A stretch of DNA of 10,576 bases from an archaeon (GCA_030745815.1 JASLNX010000026.1:1-10576); one strand, 5' to 3'. Shown: positions 1-6,864, counted from the stretch's first letter. The notes: generated by a model from the letters alone, not told the origin. Made by a program: numbers and translations.

Positions 1-1392
1 AAGGCGAAGGAATTAAAGGACGCAGACTCAAACGAAAAGCTTGTTCTTGTAAGGGTTGAGACCTCGCCAGAGGACATTGAAGGAATGCATGCTGCGCAGG
101 GAATTTTAACTGCAAGAGGCGGCGCAACTTCTCACGCAGCAGTTGTTGCCAGAGGAATGGGAAAGCCTTGTGTTGCAGGGGCTGGAGAAATTTCAATTAA
201 TGAAAAGGCTGGCGAGATGAAAACAAAGGCCGGTGAAACATTCAAAGAGTTTGACATTATTTCTCTTGACGGTGGACTTGGAAAGGTTTTCAAGGGAGAA
301 ATTCCTCTTGTTGAACCAAAACTCGGAGGAGACTTTGCAACCTTAATGGGCTGGGCAGACTCTTTTAGAACAATGAAGGTTAAAACAAACGCTGACAATC
401 CAAAGGACGCAAAGCTTGCGCGCGACTTTGGAGCTGAGGGAATCGGCCTTTGCAGAACTGAACACATGTTCTTTGAGGCTGAGAGAATTAAGGCAGTTAG
501 GGAAATGATTCTTGCAGAGGAAGAGGAAGGCCGAAGAAAGGCATTAGACAAGATCCTTCCATTCCAAAAAGAGGATTTTAAGGGAATTTTTGAGGCAATG
601 GACGGTCTGCCTGTAATAATTAGGCTTTTGGACCCGCCACTGCACGAGTTCCTGCCAAAAGAAGACAAGGACATTAAAGAGCTTGCAGCCGACATGAATG
701 TTTCAGAGGAAAAGCTTCGCGAAAAGATTGCTGAACTCCACGAGTTTAATCCAATGCTTGGATTTAGGGGTTGTCGCCTTGGAGTTGTCTATCCGGAAAT
801 TAACGAAATGCAGGTTAGGGCAATCTTTGAAGCCGCTCTTGAAGTTCAGGCTGCTGGAAAGAGCCCTTTACCCGAAATTGAAGTTCCGTTGGTTGGCAAA
901 AAGGAAGAGTTTTTGAAAATAAAGGCTTTAACCAAAAAGATTGCGGCGGAAACAGGCGCCGAGGGAAAAATTGAGTACAGAATTGGAACAATGATTGAGG
1001 TTCCAAGAGCTGCTCTTACAGCTGATGAGATTGCTGAGGAAGCAGATTTTCTTTCCTTTGGAACAAACGATTTAACACAAATGACTTGTGGTTTTTCAAG
1101 GGATGATGCAGGAAAGTTTTTGCTTCATTACACGCAAATGGGAGTGTATGAAGTGGATCCCTTCCAAAGTATTGACCAAACAGGTGTTGGAAAGCTAATG
1201 AAGTTTTGTGTTGATAACGCCAGAAAGACCAATCCAAAGATTGAAATTGGAATTTGCGGAGAGCACGGCGGAGAACCAAGAAGTGTTGAGTTCTGCCACA
1301 AAATTGGCTTAAACGAAGTAAGCTGTTCTCCTTTCAGGGTTCCAATTGCAAGGTTGGCGGCTGCGCAGGCAGCAATTAAGCAGAAGAAGTAA
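1..1392 (+). CDS. ppdK: Pyruvate, phosphate dikinase, C-terminal half (5' partial)
   Basis: The frame is open from base 1, so the gene starts outside the window; 463 residues are visible, about half of a usual 870-900 residue enzyme. PPDK interconverts pyruvate + ATP + Pi and PEP + AMP + PPi in the cytosol, serving glycolysis or gluconeogenesis. The swivelling phosphohistidine domain is seen first, with the signature GGATSHAAVVARGMG and catalytic His at codon 45 (133-135). The PEP/pyruvate TIM-barrel follows: GLCRTEHMFF, then GTMIEVPRAAL, LSFGTNDLTQMTCGFSRDD and the C-terminal ICGEHGG with the catalytic acid Cys at codon 419 (1255-1257). The FGTNDLTQM and GFSRDD wording fits PPDK better than PEP synthase. 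The N-terminal ATP-grasp domain is missing only because of the window edge. ATG at 85 is internal, since the phosphohistidine domain already begins upstream of it. It ends in TAA, 16 nt from a convergent gene. Confidence 0.96.
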   Translation, partial: KAKELKDADSNEKLVLVRVETSPEDIEGMHAAQGILTARGGATSHAAVVARGMGKPCVAGAGEISINEKAGEMKTKAGETFKEFDIISLDGGLGKVFKGEIPLVEPKLGGDFATLMGWADSFRTMKVKTNADNPKDAKLARDFGAEGIGLCRTEHMFFEAERIKAVREMILAEEEEGRRKALDKILPFQKEDFKGIFEAMDGLPVIIRLLDPPLHEFLPKEDKDIKELAADMNVSEEKLREKIAELHEFNPMLGFRGCRLGVVYPEINEMQVRAIFEAALEVQAAGKSPLPEIEVPLVGKKEEFLKIKALTKKIAAETGAEGKIEYRIGTMIEVPRAALTADEIAEEADFLSFGTNDLTQMTCGFSRDDAGKFLLHYTQMGVYEVDPFQSIDQTGVGKLMKFCVDNARKTNPKIEIGICGEHGGEPRSVEFCHKIGLNEVSCSPFRVPIARLAAAQAAIKQKK

Positions 1393-1420
1393 CTCCTTCT
1401 TTTTCTTTCTATTTTTTTCC
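1393..1420 (+). terminator. Pyrimidine-rich terminator after ppdK
   Basis: Directly after the ppdK stop the + strand runs almost entirely in T and C, with T runs of 5, 3 and 7. Archaeal RNA polymerase commonly stops at U-rich tracts without a hairpin, so this is a likely termination zone. It overlaps the end of the convergent gene, whose stop is at 1409-1411. Confidence 0.45.
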
Positions 1421-1885
1421 TTTTAATTCAGCTTGCGCCCTTCCTGGTGTGCGAAATTTTCCAGGGGCCACACTAGGTCTTCTTTTCTTTTTAGTGCGGT
1501 CTTTTTTCCTTGCTTGGGCAATTTTCCACCCGGCAGATTTATTTTCCTTAAGCGGTTTTGCTTTATTTGCTATGTCTCTAAAAAAAGCTTCGTATTCTGT
1601 TCCCTTGAATCTTTGAGCCATTAGTGCTGCTGCTTTTGGGTGTTTGAGAAGTTTTCTTCTAAGGGCGTTTCTGCCAACAGCTTCGTGCAATCCAAATCCA
1701 ACGCCTACTGCTGCGATTGGAATCCCAATGTGCGGGTCAAATGCCGCGGTTGTGCCAAATCCAACTCCCATTAACTTTGTTGCTGTTTTTTGGCTTTTGT
1801 CAAGGCGCTTCATTCTTGCGTTAATTTTGCCCTGTAATTTTTTCCCCTTAAACTTTGGCCCTGGCTTTGGTTTGGGTGCTGGCAT
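1409..1885 (-). CDS. Small, very basic hypothetical protein
   Basis: I do not recognise the family. The 158 residues fall into three parts: a Lys/Pro-rich N-terminus (1-37), a Gly/Ala-rich hydrophobic stretch (about 38-66, with GVGFG repeated as VGVGFG around DPHIGIP), and a Lys/Arg-rich C-terminal half with KKDRTKKKRR near the end. The hydrophobic stretch could be a short membrane hairpin or a packed core; the tails suggest nucleic-acid or acidic-surface binding. These are inferences from composition only. The ATG at 1883-1885 lies 8 nt after the stop of the nuclease gene and is preceded by GTGAT, an anti-SD match, so the two are probably co-transcribed and translationally linked. The stop is TAG. 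Confidence 0.7.
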   Translation of the reverse strand: MPAPKPKPGPKFKGKKLQGKINARMKRLDKSQKTATKLMGVGFGTTAAFDPHIGIPIAAVGVGFGLHEAVGRNALRRKLLKHPKAAALMAQRFKGTEYEAFFRDIANKAKPLKENKSAGWKIAQARKKDRTKKKRRPSVAPGKFRTPGRAQAELKGKK

Positions 1886-1893
1886 TTAATCAC

Positions 1894-2616
1894 TTACAAT
1901 TCGTTCTTTTCACATTTTTCGTTGTATTCGCAGAATCGACACATCCAGTTCATGTCGTTACTTTTTCTTGCTTCGGCAATTGGTAAAAGGCCTTGTGTTA
2001 AGAGTTTGTGAAGTTGTCCAAACCGCTCCATTATTTCTTTTGCCTTTTCTTCACTGTATTCTACTGGAAAAATCTTGCTCTTCAAGTTTGTTTTGTCAAC
2101 GTAGAGCATCATTCCATTGTGAATTCCTGTTGCGTGCATGTAAAGTTGTAATTGCATTAAGTGGGTTGAACTGGCCTTGTTTACATAGTCAACGCTTTTT
2201 GTGCTTTTTACTTCAACTACCCAGCTTTTTCCGCTTTCTTTTACAAGAATTAAATCGTCCACTCTTCCTGAAACAAGAAAGTCGTCTCCCTGAATTTTTA
2301 GTGGAAACTCACTTTTCAGAAGTTCTACTTCGTGATTTTTGTCGCTTTTTAATACGTCCACTACAAAATCGTGCATTATGTTTCCAAGTTCAAAAATCTT
2401 TGCAAGATCAGGTTTTACTTCCTGTGGGTGCTTGTAGCTGTACCAAACTTTTCTAATGCAGCTTCCAATTTCGCTTGGGTAGTATCTGCCATGGGTTTTG
2501 GCCCGGTGGTCTCTTGCAATGTGGTTGTCAATCATTTTGTCAAAATCAATCATTCTCTCGCCAATAAGGTTTTGCAGCTTTGGTTTTTTAAACGCTTTTA
2601 GAGAGTTCCTTTCCAC
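1894..2616 (-). CDS. Cas4-like PD-(D/E)XK nuclease with Fe-S cysteines
   Basis: The 240-residue protein shows the Cas4/AddB-type layout. An N-terminal Cys is in SEIGSC (C53), a GNIMH His is at 82, and the nuclease core has SGRVDD (D120/D121), VVEVKSTK (E135, K137) and QLQLY (Q155-Y159). The C-terminal cluster CRFCEYNEKC supplies C226, C229 and C235. Four cysteines in this spacing typically hold a [4Fe-4S] cluster, and the family cuts or resects DNA ends using divalent metal. No cas gene or CRISPR array is nearby, so this is a solitary Cas4-like nuclease, more likely for repair or recombination. The listed start is GTG at 2614-2616. An internal ATG at 2551-2553 (residue 22) would give 219 residues and still keep every motif; the TTTAAA box at 2630-2635 is too close to serve the GTG as a leaderless start. 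The downstream basic protein follows after 8 nt. Confidence 0.88.
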   Translation of the reverse strand: MERNSLKAFKKPKLQNLIGERMIDFDKMIDNHIARDHRAKTHGRYYPSEIGSCIRKVWYSYKHPQEVKPDLAKIFELGNIMHDFVVDVLKSDKNHEVELLKSEFPLKIQGDDFLVSGRVDDLILVKESGKSWVVEVKSTKSVDYVNKASSTHLMQLQLYMHATGIHNGMMLYVDKTNLKSKIFPVEYSEEKAKEIMERFGQLHKLLTQGLLPIAEARKSNDMNWMCRFCEYNEKCEKNEL

Positions 2617-2628
2617 TAATCCAATTGC

Positions 2629-2635
2629 TTTAAAT
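2629..2635 (+). promoter_or_regulatory. TATA box for the coiled-coil gene
   Basis: TTTAAAT is centred about 27 nt ahead of the ATG at 2659, the distance expected for a leaderless archaeal mRNA. No Shine-Dalgarno motif is visible. The core TTTAAA is palindromic and could also direct transcription leftward toward the nuclease gene. Confidence 0.5.
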
Positions 2636-2658
2636 CACTAATCGCACTAAATTTTGGT

Positions 2659-3948
2659 ATGGGGCTCTTTGGGAAACTTTTCGGTCCTGCTAAACCGCAG
2701 GAAATAGATTTGTTAATTGAAGAGGTTCCAGACTTTGTTGAAAAGAATTTGAGCAAAAAGCGCCCTGAGCTTGAAACGGCAATTGCAAGCATTCTTAGTG
2801 AAATAAAGCACCTACTAAAAGAGGTCAGTATACTGCTTAAAGAGCTTGAGGCCCAGCCTCTTGATTGTGAAAATATTAAACTGAAGAAGATTGTCAAAAC
2901 ATCTAGGGGCCAGGCAATTTCAAGAATTAGTTCCTTAATTGAAAGGATTCAGCCGCCGGCAACCAGTGATATTGTTGAGGTAAAAAAATATTGTGAAGAG
3001 GCAAAAGGGCTTTTGCATTCTGAAATAACTCACAGTGGAAAAAGCATTGCTTACACTGGAATTTACCTTAAGGAGGCCATGAAGAATCTTGGAAAGAGCC
3101 TTAGTGAGTTAAGTAAGGCATTTTCTTCGCTTGAAAAAAAGCTTGAGGAATTTTCTCAGCTGTTTTTAGAGCAGGATTTAAAACAGCAGCTAAAACTTGT
3201 TGATGAAAAAAAGGCAGCGGTTCTTTTGCTTGAGAAGGAAATTGAGACTGCTGAGAAGGTCCTTGAAGGGGCAAAAGTAAATTCTAAAAAGCTTCTTTCC
3301 AGTTTAGCTGGATTTAAGGAGTCACCTGAATTCAAAAAGCTTGGTTCGTTGCAGGAGGAAAAGGCCTTGCTTTTGAGAGAAAAGCAGGAGGCAAAAACAG
3401 AAATTGTTTCACTTATCTCATCAATTGATAGGCCGCTTAAAAGGCTTTCAAGATCAGTTTCCAGCGGGCGATATGTTTTGCCGCGGGCGCTTGTGCCAAT
3501 TCTTAATCAGCTTGAACAAAATCCGCTTCAGTTGTTTAAATTGGATCCAGAAGGGGAACTGGTGAAAAAGTTGTTGCTTGAACTTAGAAAGGCAATTGAA
3601 TCCGGAGCAGTTGAACTAAAGGAAAAAGAACGTGAGAAGAAGTTGGCTACAATTCAAGAGCACCTTGCGTTTAACTTCTTTTCAAGAGTTTTTTTAAAGT
3701 TCAACGAGATTGATTTAAAATTGCAGGCTGTTGAAAAGGCCACCAGGGACAATTCTGTGTCGTCGGAACTGTCTTCTCTTGAAAGAGGAGCTGACGGCGG
3801 CAAGGACCTTGTTGAAAAAACTGAAAAGTCAATTGTTTCTTTGAATGCAAATGTTGAACGGGAAAATATTGAAATTGATGAGGCTGTACAGGCGGTTGAG
3901 TCTCTTTTGAACAAGATGAATCTTGGAAAGATTTCTCTTCAAAAGTAG
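2659..3948 (+). CDS. Coiled-coil protein of unknown function
   Basis: This 429-residue protein is mostly charged helix. It opens with a short amphipathic segment (MGLFGKLFG) that could touch a membrane. Helical or coiled-coil stretches lie roughly at 35-68, 105-255 and 300-335, with a further helix at 382-425. A less repetitive block at about 255-330 (IDRPLKRLSRSVSSGRYVLP, then an FKLDPEGELVKKLL stretch) interrupts the coil and looks like a folded, conserved module. There is no ATPase P-loop, so it is not a complete SMC/Rad50 protein, although the pattern recalls the arms of such proteins. No signal peptide or long membrane segment is visible. It is divergent from the Cas4-like nuclease gene across 42 nt and could be functionally linked to it, but nothing proves this. 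Its TAG stop abuts the convergent stop with no spacer. Role unknown. Confidence 0.85.
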   Translation: MGLFGKLFGPAKPQEIDLLIEEVPDFVEKNLSKKRPELETAIASILSEIKHLLKEVSILLKELEAQPLDCENIKLKKIVKTSRGQAISRISSLIERIQPPATSDIVEVKKYCEEAKGLLHSEITHSGKSIAYTGIYLKEAMKNLGKSLSELSKAFSSLEKKLEEFSQLFLEQDLKQQLKLVDEKKAAVLLLEKEIETAEKVLEGAKVNSKKLLSSLAGFKESPEFKKLGSLQEEKALLLREKQEAKTEIVSLISSIDRPLKRLSRSVSSGRYVLPRALVPILNQLEQNPLQLFKLDPEGELVKKLLLELRKAIESGAVELKEKEREKKLATIQEHLAFNFFSRVFLKFNEIDLKLQAVEKATRDNSVSSELSSLERGADGGKDLVEKTEKSIVSLNANVERENIEIDEAVQAVESLLNKMNLGKISLQK

Positions 3949-4590
3949 TTACACTTTTGTGAAACTGTCAGAGAATTGTGTAATGGTGTTCTTAATTTGT
4001 TCTTTTGTGGGCTCCATTAGGATAAATATTCCGTGAGCATTCCACGGCTTCATTCTTGATGAAAGGGTGTGAACCAGCTTTTCAACTGAACTTTCTTTAT
4101 TGTAAATTAATAGGGTGGTAATGGAGTCTAGTACAAGATAATTTTCTTCGTTTGACAACTTTTCCATAATTTCGTCAAGTTTTATTATTACACCAGTTAA
4201 GTTTCTTGGAGAGTCTATGTAATGATAATTTGCGCCCTTAATCTCTTTTCCGCCGGACATTCCAGTTATTGCGCCTATAAAGATCAGCTCATCTGCAGGG
4301 ATCTTTTCTTCTTTTAGGAGTTCAAGTAGGTCTGAAACGTTTTTGTTAACGGTTAGATATACTAATTTTTTCTTCTTTGCTACAACATACTTTATAACTT
4401 CTAGGTTGAGCTTTGCGTAGGCTGAGTCATTTTCAATTACTGCAACCGAAAAATCTGTTGGAAGACTGTCTAATGCGCCCTGTATCTTAAGTCAAATTCC
4501 CCTCTCTGGGCTTAGTAGATCTTCAAGCTCTTTTTGGCTAAGTTCAGATGCGTTTGTTCCCTTTGCCGCACCGGCTTTATCTTGCGGCAT
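3949..4590 (-). pseudogene. KaiC/RAD55-like paralogue without P-loop, one in-frame TGA
   Basis: Read from ATG at 4588-4590, the frame encodes 213 residues with a single TGA at codon 33 (4492-4494); everything after it stays in frame to TAA at 3949-3951. The start is supported by GAGGATG at 4597-4603, 9 nt upstream and inside the end of the KaiC-like gene, and by a one-base spacer. After the TGA come a strand-helix region where a P-loop would sit (FSVAVIENDSAYAKLNLEVI, about 47-66) but without GxxxxGKT, and a Walker-B-like strand YLVLDSITTLLIYN (151-164). This resembles the RecA/KaiC fold with lost ATP binding, so it may partner the upstream ATPase. No ATG, GTG or TTG lies in frame between the TGA and ATG 4258-4260, so a shorter protein from there (103 residues) would lack half the fold. 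The TGA may be a recent nonsense mutation, a sequence error or recoding; no other decay is visible. Confidence 0.7.
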
Positions 4591-4591
4591 T

Positions 4592-5332
4592 TTAAACATC
4601 CTCGAAAAGTTCTGCTTTTGCAAGAATTTTCAAGCCATCCTTTGAAATAGCTACCGGGTGCATTTTTTCGCTTATTTTTGTACCCCGCATCTTGAGAACT
4701 CCAACGCTTCTAACAAATCGGTCTTCTAATTTTGTGTGGTAAAGCAGTATTACTCCGTCTGCAACGTATTCTTCTAGCCCAAATAAACTGCTTGCTTTTT
4801 CCAGCGAAATTTCGTTTGTGATTACTGCAGTGCAGCCGCTTTTTTTGAGCATTCTTCCAAGTCCAAGAATCCTTTTTTTTGCATCAAGTTCTCTTTCAAA
4901 GTAAAGTCTGAAAACAACCCCTGGGTCTATAACTAGGCGTTTTGCACCAATTCTTTGAATAGCATCTTCTATTGTGTTTTTTAGCTTGTCAAAATCGTAC
5001 AGTTCAACTGTTATTATACTAAGTTTTTGTTCGTCTATTAGAGCTTGCAGGTCCCAACCAAAGAGCTTTCCAGCGGTAATAACGTCTTCTTTGCTTTCTT
5101 CAAGTGAGAGAAATACGCCTGGTTCGTTAAAATCCCTTGCTCCCTTGTACAGGAATTCAATGCAGAGAATAGTTTTTCCGCTTCCTGGATCTCCACTTAT
5201 TACTACTAAATTGTTTCTTGGAATCCCACCATCAACAATTTCGTCAAGCCCTGGAATGCCTGTTTTTACTCTGTCTTGTATGATTGGAGTTACTGTTTTA
5301 CTGGTTTGTGCAGTTTCTTTTGGTTTAGGCAT
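4592..5332 (-). CDS. KaiC/RAD55-like RecA-superfamily ATPase
   Basis: The 246-residue protein is a single-domain KaiC-like ATPase of the archaeal type. Residues 22-36 carry the family opening VKTGIPGLDEIVDGG, Walker A is GDPGSGKT (47-54), the catalytic glutamate pair is in LSLEES (E78/E79), and Walker B is RLVID (D136). Walker B is followed by PG rather than the more common Ser. The later LLYHTKLEDRFVRSVGVLKMRGTKISEKMHPVAI region is the usual KaiC C-terminal strand-loop. Such proteins bind ATP, often oligomerise and serve in signalling, filament control or repair; the exact target here is unknown. The downstream gene looks like a P-loop-less paralogue with 1 nt spacing, suggesting a heteromeric pair. 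A TATA box at 5355-5363 places transcription start close to the ATG, so the mRNA is probably leaderless. The first 20 residues are Thr/Lys-rich and probably disordered. Confidence 0.9.
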   Translation of the reverse strand: MPKPKETAQTSKTVTPIIQDRVKTGIPGLDEIVDGGIPRNNLVVISGDPGSGKTILCIEFLYKGARDFNEPGVFLSLEESKEDVITAGKLFGWDLQALIDEQKLSIITVELYDFDKLKNTIEDAIQRIGAKRLVIDPGVVFRLYFERELDAKKRILGLGRMLKKSGCTAVITNEISLEKASSLFGLEEYVADGVILLYHTKLEDRFVRSVGVLKMRGTKISEKMHPVAISKDGLKILAKAELFEDV

Positions 5333-5354
5333 GTTAAAATCAACCGTTTTTGAA

Positions 5355-5363
5355 TAATATAAA
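5355..5363 (-). promoter_or_regulatory. TATA box for the KaiC-like gene
   Basis: On the minus strand TTTATATTA is centred about 27 nt ahead of the ATG at 5332. This fits a leaderless start and suggests the KaiC-like pair has its own promoter separate from the RNA candidate and the glycosyltransferase upstream. Confidence 0.55.
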
Positions 5364-5413
5364 GAGGCATTTAACTATTTAAAGGCTTTATAATTTTGGG
5401 TAGGAATTTGAAT

Positions 5414-5506
5414 AAAAAGTGGTGTGATTGTTACTTGGGTTAGAGTTCCAAGAAACTCATTTTAGTTGCCAAATGGCAACAACCACAAGCCCCCAACCAC
5501 ACCGGC
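5414..5506 (-). ncRNA. Candidate structured small RNA (three-way junction)
   Basis: Read on the minus strand, 5503-5421 can fold into four helices. P1 is 10 bp (5503-5494 with 5430-5421, GGUGUGGUUG/CAAUCACACC, one G-U). An internal loop GGGG/UAA follows. P2 is 8 bp with one bulged U (5489-5481 with 5441-5434). P2 opens into a junction carrying P3, 6 bp with loop AUUU (5480-5465), and P4, 5 bp with a six-base loop (5458-5443). By hand count 58 of 83 bases pair. On the plus strand the same fold has an A-C mismatch in P1 where the minus strand has G-U, favouring minus. A UUUUU run (5418-5414) follows P1, and a TATA-like box (5526-5533) lies about 25 nt ahead of 5504-5506. The G/C content is visibly higher than the flanks. 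I do not recognise a known RNA class. It could be a free sRNA or a leader element of the KaiC-like gene; no expression evidence is available. Confidence 0.5.
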
Positions 5507-5525
5507 TAATATACTACAGTTGATG

Positions 5526-5533
5526 CATAAAAG
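5526..5533 (-). promoter_or_regulatory. TATA-like box for the RNA candidate
   Basis: CTTTTATG on the minus strand is centred about 25 nt ahead of the GCCGG that begins the RNA candidate at about 5506. It sits between the T-run after the glycosyltransferase and the RNA, as expected for an independent transcription unit. Confidence 0.35.
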
Positions 5534-5544
5534 TGTTGGTTGTT

Positions 5545-5550
5545 AAAAAA
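5545..5550 (-). terminator. T-run after the glycosyltransferase gene
   Basis: On the minus strand a run of six T lies 33 nt after the glycosyltransferase stop codon. There is no hairpin directly before it; U-rich tracts alone can terminate archaeal transcripts. Confidence 0.35.
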
Positions 5551-5582
5551 GTGAACGATTTTTTGGCTAAAACTTAGGTTTT

Positions 5583-6743
5583 TTAACCGGTTATTTCATT
5601 GAACAAATTCAGGTAGGCTTTTCCAATTTTATTCCATTGCCAGCCTCTGCTGTAGGCATATGCATTGTGTTCAAGTCTTTTTCTTGTTGCAGGATCTTCA
5701 ATTAGCATGTTTACTTTGTTTGCAATGTCTTTTGGAGCTTTGTATTTTACAAAAACACCCCTGTCATCTCGTAATGCGTCTTGTGCGTAAAGGTAAGGTG
5801 TTGAAATGCATGCTTTGCCTGCGCCAATTGCGTAGGCAAGTGTTCCACTGCTTATTTGCTGTGGGTCGTAGTAAGGTGTTACATAAATGTCTGTGGCTTC
5901 AAGGTATGTGCAGAGTTCTTTTAAGGGCAGGAACTTGTTGTAGAACCTTACATTGTTTCGCAGTCCAAGTTTTTTAACAAGGGCTGAAAGCTTTTGCCTG
6001 TAGGTTTCTCCCTCGTGCTTTCTTACAACAGGGTGCGTTTCTCCAATTCCAATATACAATACTTCAGGGTGCTTTTCAACTATGTGTGGCATGGCCTTTA
6101 TTACATACTGCAGGCCTTTTCTTTTGCTCATAAGTCCAAAGGTACTTATTATAGTTTTTCCCTCTAACCCAAGTGTTTTCTTGGCATTTTTTTGGTTTCT
6201 AAAAGGCATGCTTGGTACACCGTGTGGAATTGGAACAATCTTACTTTCGTCAATTCCATATTTTTCTTGCAGTATGTCTTTTCCAAATCCACTTATTACA
6301 ATAACCCGATCACTGTTTTCGCAAATTCTTTTTACAATGTGCACTCTGCGTTTTTCTGGCAAGGGGTCTCCTGGAAGAACAGAGTGAAAGGTTGTAATAA
6401 CCGGTTTTTTTAGTTCGTCTAAAAATGGAAGGATGTATGCCCCCATGTCTCCTCCGAAGATTCCGAATTCGTGCTGAATGCAAACCGCTTTTATTTTTTT
6501 ATTTTTGTTAATGTACTCGGCGGCTTCAATATATGTTTCAAGTTCGTCTTCGTCAATTTGCAGGTTCACAATTTTTGGATAGTTGTATGTTGAGCAGCTG
6601 TTGGCGTTCATTGCAGCTACTCTGCAGCTGAATTCGTTTCTAGCTGCTTTTTGAACACAGTTCACTAAATCAGTTGAGAAGGTAGCGATGCCGCACTCTC
6701 TTGGCGGGAAGGTTCCCAGGAACTGAATCAATTTTTCTGACAT
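5583..6743 (-). CDS. GT4-type glycosyltransferase (GT-B fold)
   Basis: The 386-residue protein has full family length and no signal peptide or membrane segment, so it should act at the cytosolic face. It would move a sugar from a nucleotide-sugar donor to a glycan, lipid or surface-protein acceptor. The N-terminal Rossmann half begins LGTFPPRECGIATFSTDL (9-26), the acceptor-side loop found in a bacterial-type GT4 subgroup, and has QHEFGIFGGD (90-99) and TTFHSVLPGDP (117-127). The donor-binding half has GLMSKRKGLQYVIKA (203-216), YVTPYYDPQQISSGTLAYA (287-305) and GAGKACISTPYLYAQD (307-322). In this subgroup the usual E-x7-E motif is replaced by the PQQISSGTLAYA pattern. Donor and acceptor cannot be read from sequence. 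It is transcribed divergently from coaE. A palindrome at 6753-6765 lies between its TATA-like box and start. The ATG at 6741-6743 is chosen because no homologous sequence extends upstream. Confidence 0.93.
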   Translation of the reverse strand: MSEKLIQFLGTFPPRECGIATFSTDLVNCVQKAARNEFSCRVAAMNANSCSTYNYPKIVNLQIDEDELETYIEAAEYINKNKKIKAVCIQHEFGIFGGDMGAYILPFLDELKKPVITTFHSVLPGDPLPEKRRVHIVKRICENSDRVIVISGFGKDILQEKYGIDESKIVPIPHGVPSMPFRNQKNAKKTLGLEGKTIISTFGLMSKRKGLQYVIKAMPHIVEKHPEVLYIGIGETHPVVRKHEGETYRQKLSALVKKLGLRNNVRFYNKFLPLKELCTYLEATDIYVTPYYDPQQISSGTLAYAIGAGKACISTPYLYAQDALRDDRGVFVKYKAPKDIANKVNMLIEDPATRKRLEHNAYAYSRGWQWNKIGKAYLNLFNEITG

Positions 6744-6752
6744 AAATGTAAG

Positions 6753-6765
6753 TTAGCTGAGCTAA
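6753..6765 (-). promoter_or_regulatory. 13-nt palindrome at the glycosyltransferase promoter
   Basis: TTAGCT-G-AGCTAA is a perfect odd-centred palindrome 9 nt upstream of the ATG. It overlaps the downstream edge of an A-rich TATA-like stretch (about 6762-6772), so it covers the expected transcription start. The position is that of a repressor operator, but no regulator is identified. Confidence 0.35.
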
Positions 6766-6853
6766 TTTTTTTCACACAATTCTTTTCCAGATCCACTGTT
6801 AGTCCTTTAGTTTTTTTTGTGAGTCGCTGTTTTCTCTGTTTTCAAAATAATTC

Positions 6854-6864
6854 TTATTAAAAAA
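6854..6864 (+). promoter_or_regulatory. TATA-like box for coaE-coaD
   Basis: TTATTAAAAAA is centred about 26 nt ahead of the GTG at 6885 and 29 nt ahead of the ATG at 6888. No Shine-Dalgarno motif is seen, consistent with leaderless transcription of the coaE-coaD unit. Confidence 0.4.

Noticed and set aside
132..695. Long antisense frame opposite ppdK
   Set aside because: Ser-rich low-information translation with no motif, fully inside a well-conserved enzyme gene; a shadow of the real frame. The same applies to other antisense frames opposite the nuclease, glycosyltransferase, coaE and kinase genes.
85..1392. ATG 85 as the start of the ppdK gene
   Set aside because: The frame is open to base 1 and the phosphohistidine domain already begins upstream, so the gene continues out of the window.
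1894..2616. Part of a CRISPR-Cas locus
   Set aside because: No repeat-spacer array and no cas1, cas2 or effector gene is present in the window; Cas4-like nucleases also occur alone.
3949..4260. A stand-alone 103-residue gene from ATG 4260
   Set aside because: It would start in the middle of the fold; coding sequence continues upstream in the same frame to a well-supported ATG at 4590, broken only by one TGA.
4492..4494. Selenocysteine at the in-frame TGA
   Set aside because: No Cys-type active site or redox motif surrounds it and I see no SECIS-like element; a nonsense change, error or other readthrough is more plausible.
5421..5503. tRNA, C/D box, H/ACA or kink-turn RNA
   Set aside because: There is no T-loop consensus, no C or D box pair, no ACA placed 3' of the closing stem, and the internal loop GGGG/UAA lacks the G-A pairs of a kink-turn.
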